In this document: piece after piece, positions 27,701 to 36,082 of the stretch
Position numbering within the stretch: position 1 is the stretch's first letter
Layout of the letters: the number at the start of each line of letters is the position of its first letter
Origin: Candidatus Latescibacterota bacterium
GTDB taxonomy: Bacteria > Krumholzibacteriota > Krumholzibacteriia > Krumholzibacteriales > Krumholzibacteriaceae
Direction: 5' to 3'
Assembly (NCBI GenBank): GCA_019038625.1
Contig: JAHOYU010000089.1
Location: 1 to 40,459 of the forward strand
Length of the DNA stretch: 40,459 bases
Made by a program: the position numbers and the translations under genes
The notes under the pieces: generated by a model
What the model saw: the letters and a program-made list of their open reading frames with translations, nothing else
Database searches by the model: none
Told to the model about the DNA's origin: nothing

Positions 27701-27713
27701 CTGTTTTAAACAG
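27701..27713. promoter_or_regulatory. palindromic candidate activator site upstream of pilB
   Basis: CTGTTTTAAACAG is a perfect palindrome with a single central base. It lies about 52-64 bases before the predicted sigma-54 transcription start. Its AAAACAGG half (on the minus strand) recurs upstream of pilM, and AAAACAG recurs upstream of pilA, so it is a candidate PilR-binding element (inference). Confidence 0.4.
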
Positions 27714-27738
27714 TGATGTTAGACTGAATCGGAGCAAA

Positions 27739-27753
27739 TGGCATATATATTGC
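27739..27753 (+). promoter_or_regulatory. sigma-54 promoter of pilB
   Basis: TGGCATATATATTGC has GG at -25/-24 (27740-27741) and GC at -13/-12 (27752-27753), with the exact 12-base separation required by sigma-54. The predicted transcription start is near 27765, giving a ~110-base leader. It should drive the pilBTCSR run. Confidence 0.75.
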
Positions 27754-27874
27754 GATTCGGAATTTTTTGTTCAGTACCGTGAAATTATTGCCGATACATG
27801 ATAGTGCGTCATAAGTCCAGTGGTTAGAAAATTGCATAAGAAATCCGGGAACCCAATTGAGGGTGGAGGACTGT

Positions 27875-29554
27875 TTGAAAGACAATATAGCCAATCAGTT
27901 GGTCGAGTCCAGTCTGATCAGTAAAGAACAGATGGATCTCGCGCTGCATGAACAGGGAAATTCGGGTGGAAGCCTGGGGTATAACCTCGTCAAGACAGGG
28001 GCTATTTCGGAGAAGGCATTCTCGGAGTTTCTCTCACAGCAGTTTCAGGTACCTGCTGTCGATCTCGACGAGCTGCAGGCCGATGAACATTCTGTTGAAC
28101 TTATTCCAGCCGAAGTCGCGACAAAATTCCAGGTAGTCCCGGTCGAAAGGGAAGGCAGGGTCCTGACTGTGGCTATGGCCAATCCGGACAATATCTTCGC
28201 GATCGACGATATCAAATTTATCACCGGACTTGAAGTACGTCCCGTCGTTGCGACAGAGACATCGATCAAAAGAGCAATCGATCGTTTTTATGACAGTGCA
28301 GATTCCCTCGCCGAAGTAATGAGGGATATGGAAGAGGATTTCGAGATCGTGGAGGAGATAGAAGACGATCTCGGACTTGCCGAAGCACAGAGCGAGGACG
28401 CTCCTGTCGTCAAGCTTGTCAATTCACTGATCTCAGACGCGGTAAACAAGGGTGCGAGCGATATACATGTAGAACCTTTCGAAAAAACATTGAGAGTACG
28501 ATTCAGAATAGATGGACAGCTTCACGAGATGATGTCACCTCCTCACAAGATGAAGGGCGCGATCACATCAAGGCTGAAGATCATGGCCGAACTGGATATC
28601 GCCGAAAAGCGTATCCCACAGGACGGTCGAATCAGGATAAGGATCGGCAGCAAGAAGATCGACCTCAGGGTCAGTACCCTGCCTACGATCTTCGGCGAAA
28701 AAGTCGTGATGCGAATCCTCGACAAGAGTAACCTCGAGGTGGACCTGACCAAGCTTGGGTTCACTCCCGAATCACTCGAAAAATTTCTCAAAGCTATAGA
28801 ATCTCCATACGGAATGGTCCTTGTGACGGGCCCCACAGGTAGCGGTAAGACTACGACACTGTATTCTGCGCTGGCAAACATCAACCTTCCACACCACAAT
28901 ATCATGACCGCCGAGGATCCGGTCGAGTACAACCTCGAAGGTATAAACCAGGTAATGGTCCATGAAGAGATCGGGCTGACTTTTGCTTCGGCTTTGAAGG
29001 CTTTTCTGCGGCAGGATCCCAATATCGTGATGGTCGGTGAGATCAGGGATCTCGAGACCGGTTCTATCGCGGTCAAGGCTGCGTTGACCGGCCATCTGGT
29101 CCTCAGCACTCTTCATACTAATGATGCTCCAAGTACTATCAACCGTATGATCGACATGGGGATCGAACCGTTTCTTGTGGCCAGCTCGACCAACCTTATC
29201 CAGGCTCAGCGACTTATCAGAAGACTTTGCGAACAATGTAAAAAACCGGTAGAGATCCATCCGGAGGCTCTTCGCGAACTTGGGATCCCGAACGAGGAAC
29301 CCTTCCAGATATTCGAAACTGAAGGATGTCCGAAATGCAGCGGAACAGGGTACAAGGGAAGGCTTGGTCTTTATGAGGTCATGCCGATCTCACCGGAGAT
29401 AAGAGAGATGATCCTCAATCGCTGTTCGTCTATGGAGATCAAGGATCAGGCGGTCAAAGAGGGTATGCTCACTCTTCGTGCCGACGGGATAATCAAACTA
29501 AAGATGGGTATCACTTCCCTCGCGGAAGTACTCAGGGAAACGACAAACAAGTAA
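27875..29554 (+). CDS. pilB: type IV pilus assembly ATPase PilB
   Basis: PilB is the hexameric cytosolic ATPase that powers pilus extension. The 559-residue product has the N-terminal MshEN/GspE_N domain (about 1-150), a linker, and the secretion-ATPase core. The core shows Walker A (GPTGSGKTTTLYS, K325), the Asp box (TAEDPVEYNL), Walker B (VGEIRDLETG) and the His box (TGHLVLSTLHTND). The extension-ATPase zinc site is present as CEQC followed by CPKC. TTG 27875 is chosen because GGAGG (27865-27869) lies five bases upstream; TTG at 27857 would place that site inside the gene. A sigma-54 promoter lies 110 bases upstream. pilT follows after 36 bases, so pilB leads a pilBTCSR operon. Confidence 0.94.
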   Translation: MKDNIANQLVESSLISKEQMDLALHEQGNSGGSLGYNLVKTGAISEKAFSEFLSQQFQVPAVDLDELQADEHSVELIPAEVATKFQVVPVEREGRVLTVAMANPDNIFAIDDIKFITGLEVRPVVATETSIKRAIDRFYDSADSLAEVMRDMEEDFEIVEEIEDDLGLAEAQSEDAPVVKLVNSLISDAVNKGASDIHVEPFEKTLRVRFRIDGQLHEMMSPPHKMKGAITSRLKIMAELDIAEKRIPQDGRIRIRIGSKKIDLRVSTLPTIFGEKVVMRILDKSNLEVDLTKLGFTPESLEKFLKAIESPYGMVLVTGPTGSGKTTTLYSALANINLPHHNIMTAEDPVEYNLEGINQVMVHEEIGLTFASALKAFLRQDPNIVMVGEIRDLETGSIAVKAALTGHLVLSTLHTNDAPSTINRMIDMGIEPFLVASSTNLIQAQRLIRRLCEQCKKPVEIHPEALRELGIPNEEPFQIFETEGCPKCSGTGYKGRLGLYEVMPISPEIREMILNRCSSMEIKDQAVKEGMLTLRADGIIKLKMGITSLAEVLRETTNK

Positions 29555-29590
29555 TCCGGGCCATTGACCCGGGTAGGGGAGAAACAGGAA

Positions 29591-30673
29591 ATGCTGAATC
29601 TGAGAGACCTGCTCCAGGAAATGATCGAGAAGAAGGCAAGTGACCTTCATATAACTGCCGGCGTGCCGCCGATGCTGCGGGTGGACGGTGTCATTCACAA
29701 GACCAATCACCCGGTGACTACGCCCGAGATAAGCAAACAGATCGCTTACAGCGTACTTACCGAGGAGCAGCAGAAACGTTTCGAGAATGAGAAAGAGTTG
29801 GACTTTTCATTCGGTGTACAGGGTCTCTCGCGCTTCAGGGCAAATGTCTATCAGCAGAGGGGCGTGACAAGCGTCGCCATCAGGCAGATCCCCTTCGAGA
29901 TCCTCGACTTTGGTAAACTCGGTCTGCCTCCGGTCGTGAAGACTTTTGCTGACAAACAAAAGGGCCTCATCCTTGTGACAGGCCCTACGGGAAGCGGGAA
30001 ATCGACCACACTGGCAAGCCTGATAGACAAGATCAATAATGAGCGGCAGGCGCATGTGATCACCATAGAAGATCCGATAGAGTATATCCATCAGCACAAA
30101 CAGTGTATTGTAAATCAAAGAGAAGTCAGAGCCGATACAGAGACTTTCGCTTCAGCCCTCAAACATGTATTGAGACAGGATCCCGATGTCATCCTTATAG
30201 GAGAGATGCGTGATCTCGAGACGATGCAGGCAGCTCTGACAATAGCCGAGACGGGCCATCTCGCTCTGGCTACCCTCCATACAAACTCGACATTCGAGTC
30301 GATCAACAGGATAGTCGACAACTTTCCAGCTGCACAGCAGTCACAGGTAAGAGCACAGCTCGCGTTCGTTCTGGAGGGAGTGCTTACCCAGCAGCTGATA
30401 CCGCATATTTCAGGCAGGGGAAGGGTTCTGGTCGCCGAGGTGATGATGTGTACTCCCGCAATCCGGGCGGTCATCCGCGACGACAAGATACACCAGATAT
30501 ACGGCCTGATGCAGGCCGGCCATAAATACGGGATGCAGACCATGAATCAGGCTCTTTTCGCGGCCTATTGTGACCGGAAGATCTCACTCGAAGAGGCGAT
30601 GAGAAGGACTTCAGACTCGGTCGAACTCGAGCAGATGCTTGGCGAAAGAGCTGGAACCGGGATGAAGTACTAG
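29591..30673 (+). CDS. pilT: type IV pilus retraction ATPase PilT
   Basis: PilT is the hexameric motor that disassembles pili, driving twitching motility. The 360-residue product is of normal size. Visible are the N-terminal PAS-like region (SDLHITAGVPPMLRVDG), Walker A (GPTGSGKSTTLAS, K137), the Asp box (IEDPIEYIH), Walker B (IGEMRDLETMQ) and His box (GHLALATLHTNS). The PilT-specific C-terminal AIR motif appears here as AIRAVIRDDK, and the tetracysteine site of PilB is absent, which separates the two. ATG 29591 is preferred over an upstream in-frame ATT/TTG region because GGGGAG (29577-29582) lies eight bases before it. The gene sits 36 bases after pilB and 29 before pilC. Confidence 0.94.
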   Translation: MLNLRDLLQEMIEKKASDLHITAGVPPMLRVDGVIHKTNHPVTTPEISKQIAYSVLTEEQQKRFENEKELDFSFGVQGLSRFRANVYQQRGVTSVAIRQIPFEILDFGKLGLPPVVKTFADKQKGLILVTGPTGSGKSTTLASLIDKINNERQAHVITIEDPIEYIHQHKQCIVNQREVRADTETFASALKHVLRQDPDVILIGEMRDLETMQAALTIAETGHLALATLHTNSTFESINRIVDNFPAAQQSQVRAQLAFVLEGVLTQQLIPHISGRGRVLVAEVMMCTPAIRAVIRDDKIHQIYGLMQAGHKYGMQTMNQALFAAYCDRKISLEEAMRRTSDSVELEQMLGERAGTGMKY

Positions 30674-30702
30674 ATCCTCTACGTTACCTAAGGGGGAACG
30701 AG

Positions 30703-31911
30703 ATGGCGACGACATTCATATGGAAAGGCAGGACACCGACAGGAGAAGTATTGTCGGGAGAGTATACTGCCGAGAGCAAGACGGAGTTGATAAATCATCT
30801 GCGTAAGCGCAAGATTATCATCACTCATATCAGGAACAAACCGAAGGATATCCAGATCAACTTCGGCCTGAACAACAAGATATCGGTGAAGGATATGAGT
30901 ATCTTCACAAGGCAGTTCGCGACGATGATCAATGCGGGACTTCCGATGGTGCAGTGTCTTGATATCCTCTCGAGCCAGCTTGAGAAACCACGCTTCAAGC
31001 AGATCGTGACCGAGGTGATGAGCGATGTCGAGTCGGGAGCGACCCTTGCTGAGGCATTGAACAAACACGATGATTTCGGTGAGCTTTTTGTCAACATGGT
31101 CGATGCCGGCGAAGCAGGTGGTATTCTCGATATCATCCTCACCAGGCTTGCCCAGTATCTCGAGAAGGCAGACGCGCTGAGAAGGAAGGTCAAGGGCGCG
31201 ATGACTTATCCGACCATCGTCTTCTGCGTTGCGGGCGGTGCCACCATCTTCATGCTAATGGTGATCATTCCGACATTCGCGAAGATGTTCAGCGATTTTG
31301 GTGGGGAGCTGCCTCTGCCTACACAGATAGTGATGATGCTCAGTGATTTTCTTCGGGCCAACTGGTACCTCCTCCTCGGAGGGCTTATCGGTTCGGTCAT
31401 CGGAATAAAGAAGTATTACAAGACCGAGAGCGGACATTTCCGGATCGACCAGATGATGCTCAGGCTTCCCATTCTGGGCAACGTGGTCCGTAAGGGCGCG
31501 GTCGCCAGATTCACGAGGACACTGGGGACTCTTATCTCAAGTGGTGTCCCGATACTCAACGGCCTTGAGATCACGGCACGTACTTCCGGCAACAAGGTCA
31601 TAGAAAAAGCGATCATGGATACGAAACAGAGTATCAGTGAAGGTAATACTATCGTAGACCCGCTCAGAAAGTCCGGAGTGTTTCCTCCGATGGTCGTACA
31701 GATGATCGGAGTAGGTGAGCAGACCGGTGCTCTTGATGAGATGCTCGACAAGGTGGCGGATTTCTACGATGACGAAGTAGATACTGCAGTCGATGCGCTT
31801 ACAGCGGCTATTGAGCCGATAATGATAGTCGTCATGGGATTCATAGTCGGTGGAATGCTGATCGCGATGTATCTGCCGATGTTCAAACTCGTCACTGTAG
31901 TTGGCGGGTAA
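30703..31911 (+). CDS. pilC: type IV pilus inner-membrane platform protein PilC
   Basis: PilC is the inner-membrane platform on which PilB and PilT act. The 402-residue product has two GspF domains: one from about residue 65 (MSIFTRQFATMINAGLPMV, SGATLAEALNKH) and one from about 270 (ARFTRTLGTLISSGVPILN, EGNTIVDPLRKSGVFPPM). Transmembrane stretches are visible near 170-190 (IVFCVAGGATIFMLMVIIP), 215-230 and at the C-terminus (IEPIMIVVMGFIVGGMLIAMYLP). The two domains and three membrane spans are what the family should show. ATG 30703 has AGGGGG about ten bases upstream. It is 29 bases after pilT and 23 before pilS, so it is in the same operon. Confidence 0.94.
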   Translation: MATTFIWKGRTPTGEVLSGEYTAESKTELINHLRKRKIIITHIRNKPKDIQINFGLNNKISVKDMSIFTRQFATMINAGLPMVQCLDILSSQLEKPRFKQIVTEVMSDVESGATLAEALNKHDDFGELFVNMVDAGEAGGILDIILTRLAQYLEKADALRRKVKGAMTYPTIVFCVAGGATIFMLMVIIPTFAKMFSDFGGELPLPTQIVMMLSDFLRANWYLLLGGLIGSVIGIKKYYKTESGHFRIDQMMLRLPILGNVVRKGAVARFTRTLGTLISSGVPILNGLEITARTSGNKVIEKAIMDTKQSISEGNTIVDPLRKSGVFPPMVVQMIGVGEQTGALDEMLDKVADFYDDEVDTAVDALTAAIEPIMIVVMGFIVGGMLIAMYLPMFKLVTVVGG

Positions 31912-31934
31912 CAGGTTTCGGAGGTTACAAGGCT

Positions 31935-33689
31935 ATGAGCCTCTTTCCGCGTGCATTTCCTCTTGATGAGGAAGGAAAGTTGAAAAGACTGATCCTGCTC
32001 CGGATGATCATGTCCACGCTGATCATCGGTGCGGCGATAATGGTAAGGCATCTGCGTGCAGGAGCCGGACCGGTCGTGCCGTTTTACAGTATCCTCGGAC
32101 TTTACTATCTGAGTAACGCGGCAACCTGGTTCGCAATACTTAATAAAATAGAGATCAAGCTTCTTGTAAGGTTAATGACGGCCATCGATATAGCCACGCT
32201 GATGATCGTCACTCACTATACCGGTGGTGCCTCCTCGTATTTTACGATCCTCCTTGTTCTGCCCATCGTGATTTCCGGTGAATATTTTCAGGTCGCGGGT
32301 GGACTGACAGCGGCAGGGCTGGTGACATCGCTGTATTTTTCATATTCATTTCTGGAGATGGGTGGGATCATCGAGATTCCCGTGGGTAACTGGACAGGGA
32401 ACAGCGCCGGGATGGATATGGTCGGGCAACTTCTCCGGGGATATCTCCATATGGTGTTGTTTGTCCTGACGGGCCTTCTCAGCGGATATATATCACAACA
32501 CATCCTTCATAAGGGCGAGCAACTGGCCGACAGGGAAAAACAGATCCGACAGATCAAACTCGATACAGACAGTATTCTGATGAACATGAGCAGCGGACTG
32601 GTCGTGATCAATATGGGTGGTGAGGTCCTCTCCCTGAATCCCTCGGCCATGAGTATTCTGAAGCTCGATCAGGATGAGAAGTACAAGGGGCAGGCAGTCG
32701 ATATAGTACTCAGGCATATGCCGGAGTTGGTTGATGAACTCGAATTTGTGCTGGAAAGCGGAATGCCCAGAAAGAGACATGAGGTCGAACTGGCCAATGC
32801 TGATGGAAGCATGCTTCCACTTGGGATCAGCATTTCTCTACTCAAGGACGAGTCTGGAGACACGCGCGGTGTAATAGCTATCTTTCAGGATCTGACCGAA
32901 GTCAAGGAGATGCGTGAGAAGATGCGCCAGGCCGATCGCATGGCGGCCGTAGGTGAACTTTCGGCGGCGATAGCTCACGAAGTCCGTGCTCCACTTGCTT
33001 CGATCTGTGGATCGATAGAGATGCTGAAAGGTGAGTTCGAGCTTACTGGAGATAATGCCGAGCTGATGGACCTGATCATCAGGGAATCGGACCGCCTGGA
33101 CAGGATCATCTCGGATTTCCTCGAGTACTCCAGACTTCGCAAGCCATCGTTCACTCCGACCGATATGGATAAATGTCTGAGGGATACGGTACTTCTGCTC
33201 AAACATGCTCCGAATGTGAGTTACAACGCGAAGATTCATTTCGACAGGAAAACCCCCGGAGCCAGGATATACGCTGATGAGGAACAGATACGGCAGATCC
33301 TGCTCAATCTGGGGATCAACGCCTGTCAGGCCATCGGGAGGAATGGAAACCTGACTATTTCCTTGAATAAGGTTATGAGCAGGTTGTCAGAGAATGGACA
33401 CGAAGAGGAATGTGTCCGGATAGACTTCGAGAACGACGGGCCCGAGATACCGGAAGAGGTGCTGCCTCATGTCTTCGAGCCTTTCTATACAACCCGTGAA
33501 GGCGGGACAGGACTCGGACTGGCGATCGTCGCGAGAATTGTGGAGAGCCATTCCGGTCTTATCAATGTGCGTAGTACGAAAAATGAAAACACGGTTTTCT
33601 CGGTAATACTTCCCGTGTATTCGGTACGCGCCGATGACGATCAGGAGATCGTCAATGAAGAAGAATCCAATTATTTGCAGGGTGTTTAA
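31935..33689 (+). CDS. pilS: PilS-type sensor histidine kinase
   Basis: PilS is the membrane histidine kinase that controls pilin transcription through PilR. The 584-residue product has about six N-terminal membrane spans (residues ~15-190, for example YFTILLVLPIVISG and YLHMVLFVLTGLLSGYI). A PAS domain follows (about 205-320), then the HisKA dimerisation helix with the phospho-accepting His in AIAHEVRAPL (H348). The HATPase domain shows an N box (LGINACQAI) and G box (GGTGLGLAIV). This six-span PAS-NtrB-like layout is the known PilS layout. GGAGGT (31920-31925) lies nine bases before ATG 31935. pilR begins 17 bases after its stop. The signal it senses is not evident; in pseudomonads PilS senses pilin itself. 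Confidence 0.9.
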   Translation: MSLFPRAFPLDEEGKLKRLILLRMIMSTLIIGAAIMVRHLRAGAGPVVPFYSILGLYYLSNAATWFAILNKIEIKLLVRLMTAIDIATLMIVTHYTGGASSYFTILLVLPIVISGEYFQVAGGLTAAGLVTSLYFSYSFLEMGGIIEIPVGNWTGNSAGMDMVGQLLRGYLHMVLFVLTGLLSGYISQHILHKGEQLADREKQIRQIKLDTDSILMNMSSGLVVINMGGEVLSLNPSAMSILKLDQDEKYKGQAVDIVLRHMPELVDELEFVLESGMPRKRHEVELANADGSMLPLGISISLLKDESGDTRGVIAIFQDLTEVKEMREKMRQADRMAAVGELSAAIAHEVRAPLASICGSIEMLKGEFELTGDNAELMDLIIRESDRLDRIISDFLEYSRLRKPSFTPTDMDKCLRDTVLLLKHAPNVSYNAKIHFDRKTPGARIYADEEQIRQILLNLGINACQAIGRNGNLTISLNKVMSRLSENGHEEECVRIDFENDGPEIPEEVLPHVFEPFYTTREGGTGLGLAIVARIVESHSGLINVRSTKNENTVFSVILPVYSVRADDDQEIVNEEESNYLQGV

Positions 33690-33706
33690 AAGGGGGGTCC
33701 CGTTTA

Positions 33707-35086
33707 ATGGCAGGAGAAAAGATCCTGATAGTAGATGATGAAAAGAGCATGTGTCAGTATTTGTCGATCATGTTGAAAAAGGAAGGATATGCAGTTAAGA
33801 CTGCTAATAACGGCAAGAAAGCGGTTTCCGAGATAAAAAGCTCCAATTTCGATGTAGTCATAACCGATATAAGGATGGAGGGGATGGACGGCATCGAGGT
33901 GCTCAAATCGGTGAAGGAGATCGATTCGACTCTGCCCGTGATAATCATGACGGCCTATGCTTCCCAGAAGACGGCGATCGAGGCTCTCAACATGGGGGCA
34001 TACCACTATCTTGTCAAGAGAGCTGCCAAGAATGAAGAGATCAAGATGGTGGTGCGGAACGCTCTGGACATGCACAAGGTCAAAAGCGAAAACAGATTTC
34101 TCAAGAAACAACTCAAAAGAAAAGACTCTCCGAGGGAGATCATTGGCAAGAGTGAGGAAATAGAAAAAGTATTCAGGCTTATCGACAAGGTCGCCGACAC
34201 CGACAGCACTATTCTGGTATGTGGGGAAAGTGGTACTGGCAAGGAACTGGTCGCCAGAGCGATTCATTACAGGAGCGGCAGGGCGGGTGAACCCTTCGTG
34301 TCGATCAACTGCGGAGCCCTACCGGAGAATCTGCTCGAGAGTGAGTTGTTCGGTCATGTGAAGGGATCTTTCACCGGAGCCATCAGGGATAAGGATGGTC
34401 TGTTCAAGGTGGCAAGCGGAGGTACGTTCTTTCTCGACGAGGTGGGAGAGACCTCTCCGGCAATCCAGGTCAAGTTGCTCAGGGTCCTCCAGGAGAGAGA
34501 GATCATACCTGTCGGCGGAACGACTTCGATAAAGGTCAACGCGAGGCTGATAGCGGCCACCAATGCAGATCTGGAGACCGCGGTCCAGGAGGGAAACTTC
34601 CGGGCGGACCTCTACTACAGGTTGAATGTGATTCCCATAGTGATTCCGCCTCTTCGTGACAGAAGTGACGATATTCCCCTTCTGGTGAATCATTTCCTGA
34701 AGCTCACTTCAGAAAAAACAAAGAAGGAAAAGACTATCTCCGATGAGGCCATGGATCTACTCAGAGGATTCGAATGGCCGGGGAACGTCCGTGAACTGGA
34801 AAACATCATAGAGAGGGCAGTGATACTTCAGGACGGAGATCATGTAGAGGCCTGCGAACTGCCCGACAAGATCCGCCTCCACTCGCGGGAGAAAAGAAAG
34901 ATCTGTGTCGACAAGGCTCAGATGACCCTCGAGGAGCTGGAGAAGGAATACCTCATATCGGTACTGGAGGAGACCGGATGGCAGAAGAAGAAGGCCAGCT
35001 CTATCCTCGGTATCAATGCCTCGACTCTCTACAGAAAGATACAGAGGTACGAACTGGAGCGTGAAGGAGAGAAGGTGATCAGCTGA
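33707..35086 (+). CDS. pilR: PilR sigma-54-dependent response regulator
   Basis: PilR activates sigma-54 RNA polymerase at pilus promoters. The 459-residue product has a receiver domain with phospho-acceptor Asp in VITDIRMEG (D54), and a AAA+ domain with Walker A (GESGTGKE, K179). The sigma-54-contact loop is GSFTGA (G220-A225), where the usual form is GAFTGA. A C-terminal Fis-type helix-turn-helix follows (KKKASSILGINASTLYRKI). ATG 33707 follows AGGGGGG about ten bases upstream. It is the last gene of the pilBTCSR run. Three sigma-54 promoters in this same locus (before pilB, pilA and pilM) are its natural targets. One unusual point is the Ser in the GAFTGA loop, which is known in some activators but can reduce activity. 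Confidence 0.92.
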   Translation: MAGEKILIVDDEKSMCQYLSIMLKKEGYAVKTANNGKKAVSEIKSSNFDVVITDIRMEGMDGIEVLKSVKEIDSTLPVIIMTAYASQKTAIEALNMGAYHYLVKRAAKNEEIKMVVRNALDMHKVKSENRFLKKQLKRKDSPREIIGKSEEIEKVFRLIDKVADTDSTILVCGESGTGKELVARAIHYRSGRAGEPFVSINCGALPENLLESELFGHVKGSFTGAIRDKDGLFKVASGGTFFLDEVGETSPAIQVKLLRVLQEREIIPVGGTTSIKVNARLIAATNADLETAVQEGNFRADLYYRLNVIPIVIPPLRDRSDDIPLLVNHFLKLTSEKTKKEKTISDEAMDLLRGFEWPGNVRELENIIERAVILQDGDHVEACELPDKIRLHSREKRKICVDKAQMTLEELEKEYLISVLEETGWQKKKASSILGINASTLYRKIQRYELEREGEKVIS

Positions 35087-35236
35087 ACGGGACTTTATTT
35101 CCGTCCGGCCGAATAAATTGCAATGAGAGAAAGCATTAAGGCAAATTACAACCCACAGCGGGAAAACAGATGAAAGGGGGATGTCATAAATTGTTGATTG
35201 TCAACGGATACGGTCTTTGAGCAAGCAGATCCATCT

Positions 35237-35251
35237 TGGCATGTTACTTGC
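35237..35251 (+). promoter_or_regulatory. sigma-54 promoter of pilA
   Basis: TGGCATGTTACTTGC has GG at -25/-24 (35238-35239) and GC at -13/-12 (35250-35251), with exact sigma-54 spacing. Predicted start near 35263, giving a 113-base leader before pilA. A TTGGCAC downstream (35271-35277) has no matching -12 element and is not a second promoter. Confidence 0.75.
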
Positions 35252-35278
35252 GAATTGACTGATTGTCCGGTTGGCACA

Positions 35279-35351
35279 GAACCGGTTCAGAAGAGAGATC
35301 AGCGACTCTCCGGGGTCGTAGACTAAAGGTGTCGGGACGAAACAGTCCCGA
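35279..35351 (+). other. structured 5' leader of pilA mRNA
   Basis: Three foldable elements lie in the predicted pilA leader. GAACCGGTTC (35279-35288) is a perfect 10-base palindrome. A hairpin follows (35303-35318): CGACTC pairs with GGGTCG, with one G-T pair, capped by a TCCG loop closed by C-G, i.e. an RNA UNCG tetraloop. A seven-pair hairpin then occupies 35332-35351, its TCGGGAC and GTCCCGA arms enclosing GAAACA, and ends 12 bases before the pilA ribosome site. Function is inferred: mRNA stability or translational control. Confidence 0.55.
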
Positions 35352-35375
35352 ATAATTGTACCAGGGAGGTGCAAG

Positions 35376-35813
35376 ATGAATAACAAGGGTTTCACTCTTA
35401 TCGAGCTTATGATCGTAGTGGTCATTATCGGTATTCTCGCTGCTATAGCGATTCCGAACTTCATCAACATGCAGTCAAGGGCCAAGGAAGCCTCTGTCAA
35501 GTCGAGCTGTCATACGCTCCAGCTTGCCGCTGAGGATTTTGCCGTACAGAACCAGGGTGTCTATGCTGCGCTCGCCGCGGACGCTGTTCCGAACGGTGAC
35601 ACGATGGTGGATCTGCTTCCGGGCGGAGTCCTGATGACAAACTCGTTCACCAAGGCTGTTGCTGAGCCGTCCGTATGGGGTGGCGCTGGCGCGACTGCCG
35701 GCCAGATCGGCTATCAGGCTGTCGTAGTCAATACTTCCAACGTTGGTTACACCATCACGGGTGTTGGCAAGGACGACGGTACGACTGTTATCACTCTGAC
35801 CAGCGGTCAGTAA
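35376..35813 (+). CDS. pilA: type IV major pilin PilA
   Basis: This is the pilus subunit, exported and cleaved by the prepilin peptidase encoded downstream. The 145-residue product has an unusually short five-residue leader ending in Gly, then FTLIELMIVVVIIGILAAIA, the type IV pilin N-terminal helix with Glu at mature position 5. Cleavage is expected between G5 and F6, leaving a ~140-residue mature pilin. The C-terminal half is Gly/Val/Thr-rich and looks like the pilin beta-sheet. Only one Cys is present (SSCHTL), so the usual C-terminal disulphide is absent. GGGAGGTG (35364-35371) is an excellent ribosome site. It has its own sigma-54 promoter and an intrinsic terminator, so it is a separate, highly expressed unit. 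Confidence 0.93.
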   Translation: MNNKGFTLIELMIVVVIIGILAAIAIPNFINMQSRAKEASVKSSCHTLQLAAEDFAVQNQGVYAALAADAVPNGDTMVDLLPGGVLMTNSFTKAVAEPSVWGGAGATAGQIGYQAVVVNTSNVGYTITGVGKDDGTTVITLTSGQ

Positions 35814-35839
35814 GGGATAACCTTATTTCGAATACTTGA

Positions 35840-35871
35840 GGGCGGCTCACGCGGGCCGCCCTTTTCTTTTT
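35840..35871 (+). terminator. intrinsic terminator after pilA
   Basis: GGGCGGC (35840-35846) pairs with GCCGCCC (35855-35861) around an eight-base loop. The stem is followed at once by TTTTCTTTTT (35862-35871). It lies 27 bases after the pilA stop and should separate pilA from the ABC genes. Confidence 0.93.
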
Positions 35872-36015
35872 GCCTGATCGATACTATCTGGAATATTTCC
35901 ATTTCCGGGGGCATGAATTCTGCAAATACAACTTATTGCATTGATTTATAGCTGCGGGTGCCTGAAATTCTGCCGATCCTGAGTCCTGAACTGGAGCCTT
36001 GTCAGATTTTCAATT

Positions 36016-36046
36016 GAGTTAACCCTGTAGCAGAGCGAGAGTTAAC
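36016..36046. repeat. two GAGTTAAC octamers upstream of the ABC genes
   Basis: GAGTTAAC occurs at 36016-36023 and 36039-36046, 23 bases apart (about two helical turns), 37 bases before the ABC ATPase start. The same octamer lies in GAGTTAACTC (39682-39691) before pilM. It may be an operator, but this is weak inference. Confidence 0.3.
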
Positions 36047-36082
36047 GGTTAGTGGAACAAGCAGAAGGGAAAGGACAGGAAA

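Larger units (their letters stand above)
27461..27856. other. 396-base non-coding region before pilB
   Basis: No credible gene is seen. The left part is A+T-rich with weak inverted repeats and no clear terminator. The right part holds the pilB control region: two direct GATTTCAGG copies (27672-27680 and 27683-27691), a perfect palindrome at 27701-27713, and a sigma-54 promoter at 27739-27753. Confidence 0.6.

Noticed and set aside
35271-35288. Second sigma-54-like TTGGCAC just after the pilA promoter
   Set aside because: There is no GC at the -12 position; the sequence runs into the AACCGGTT palindrome instead.
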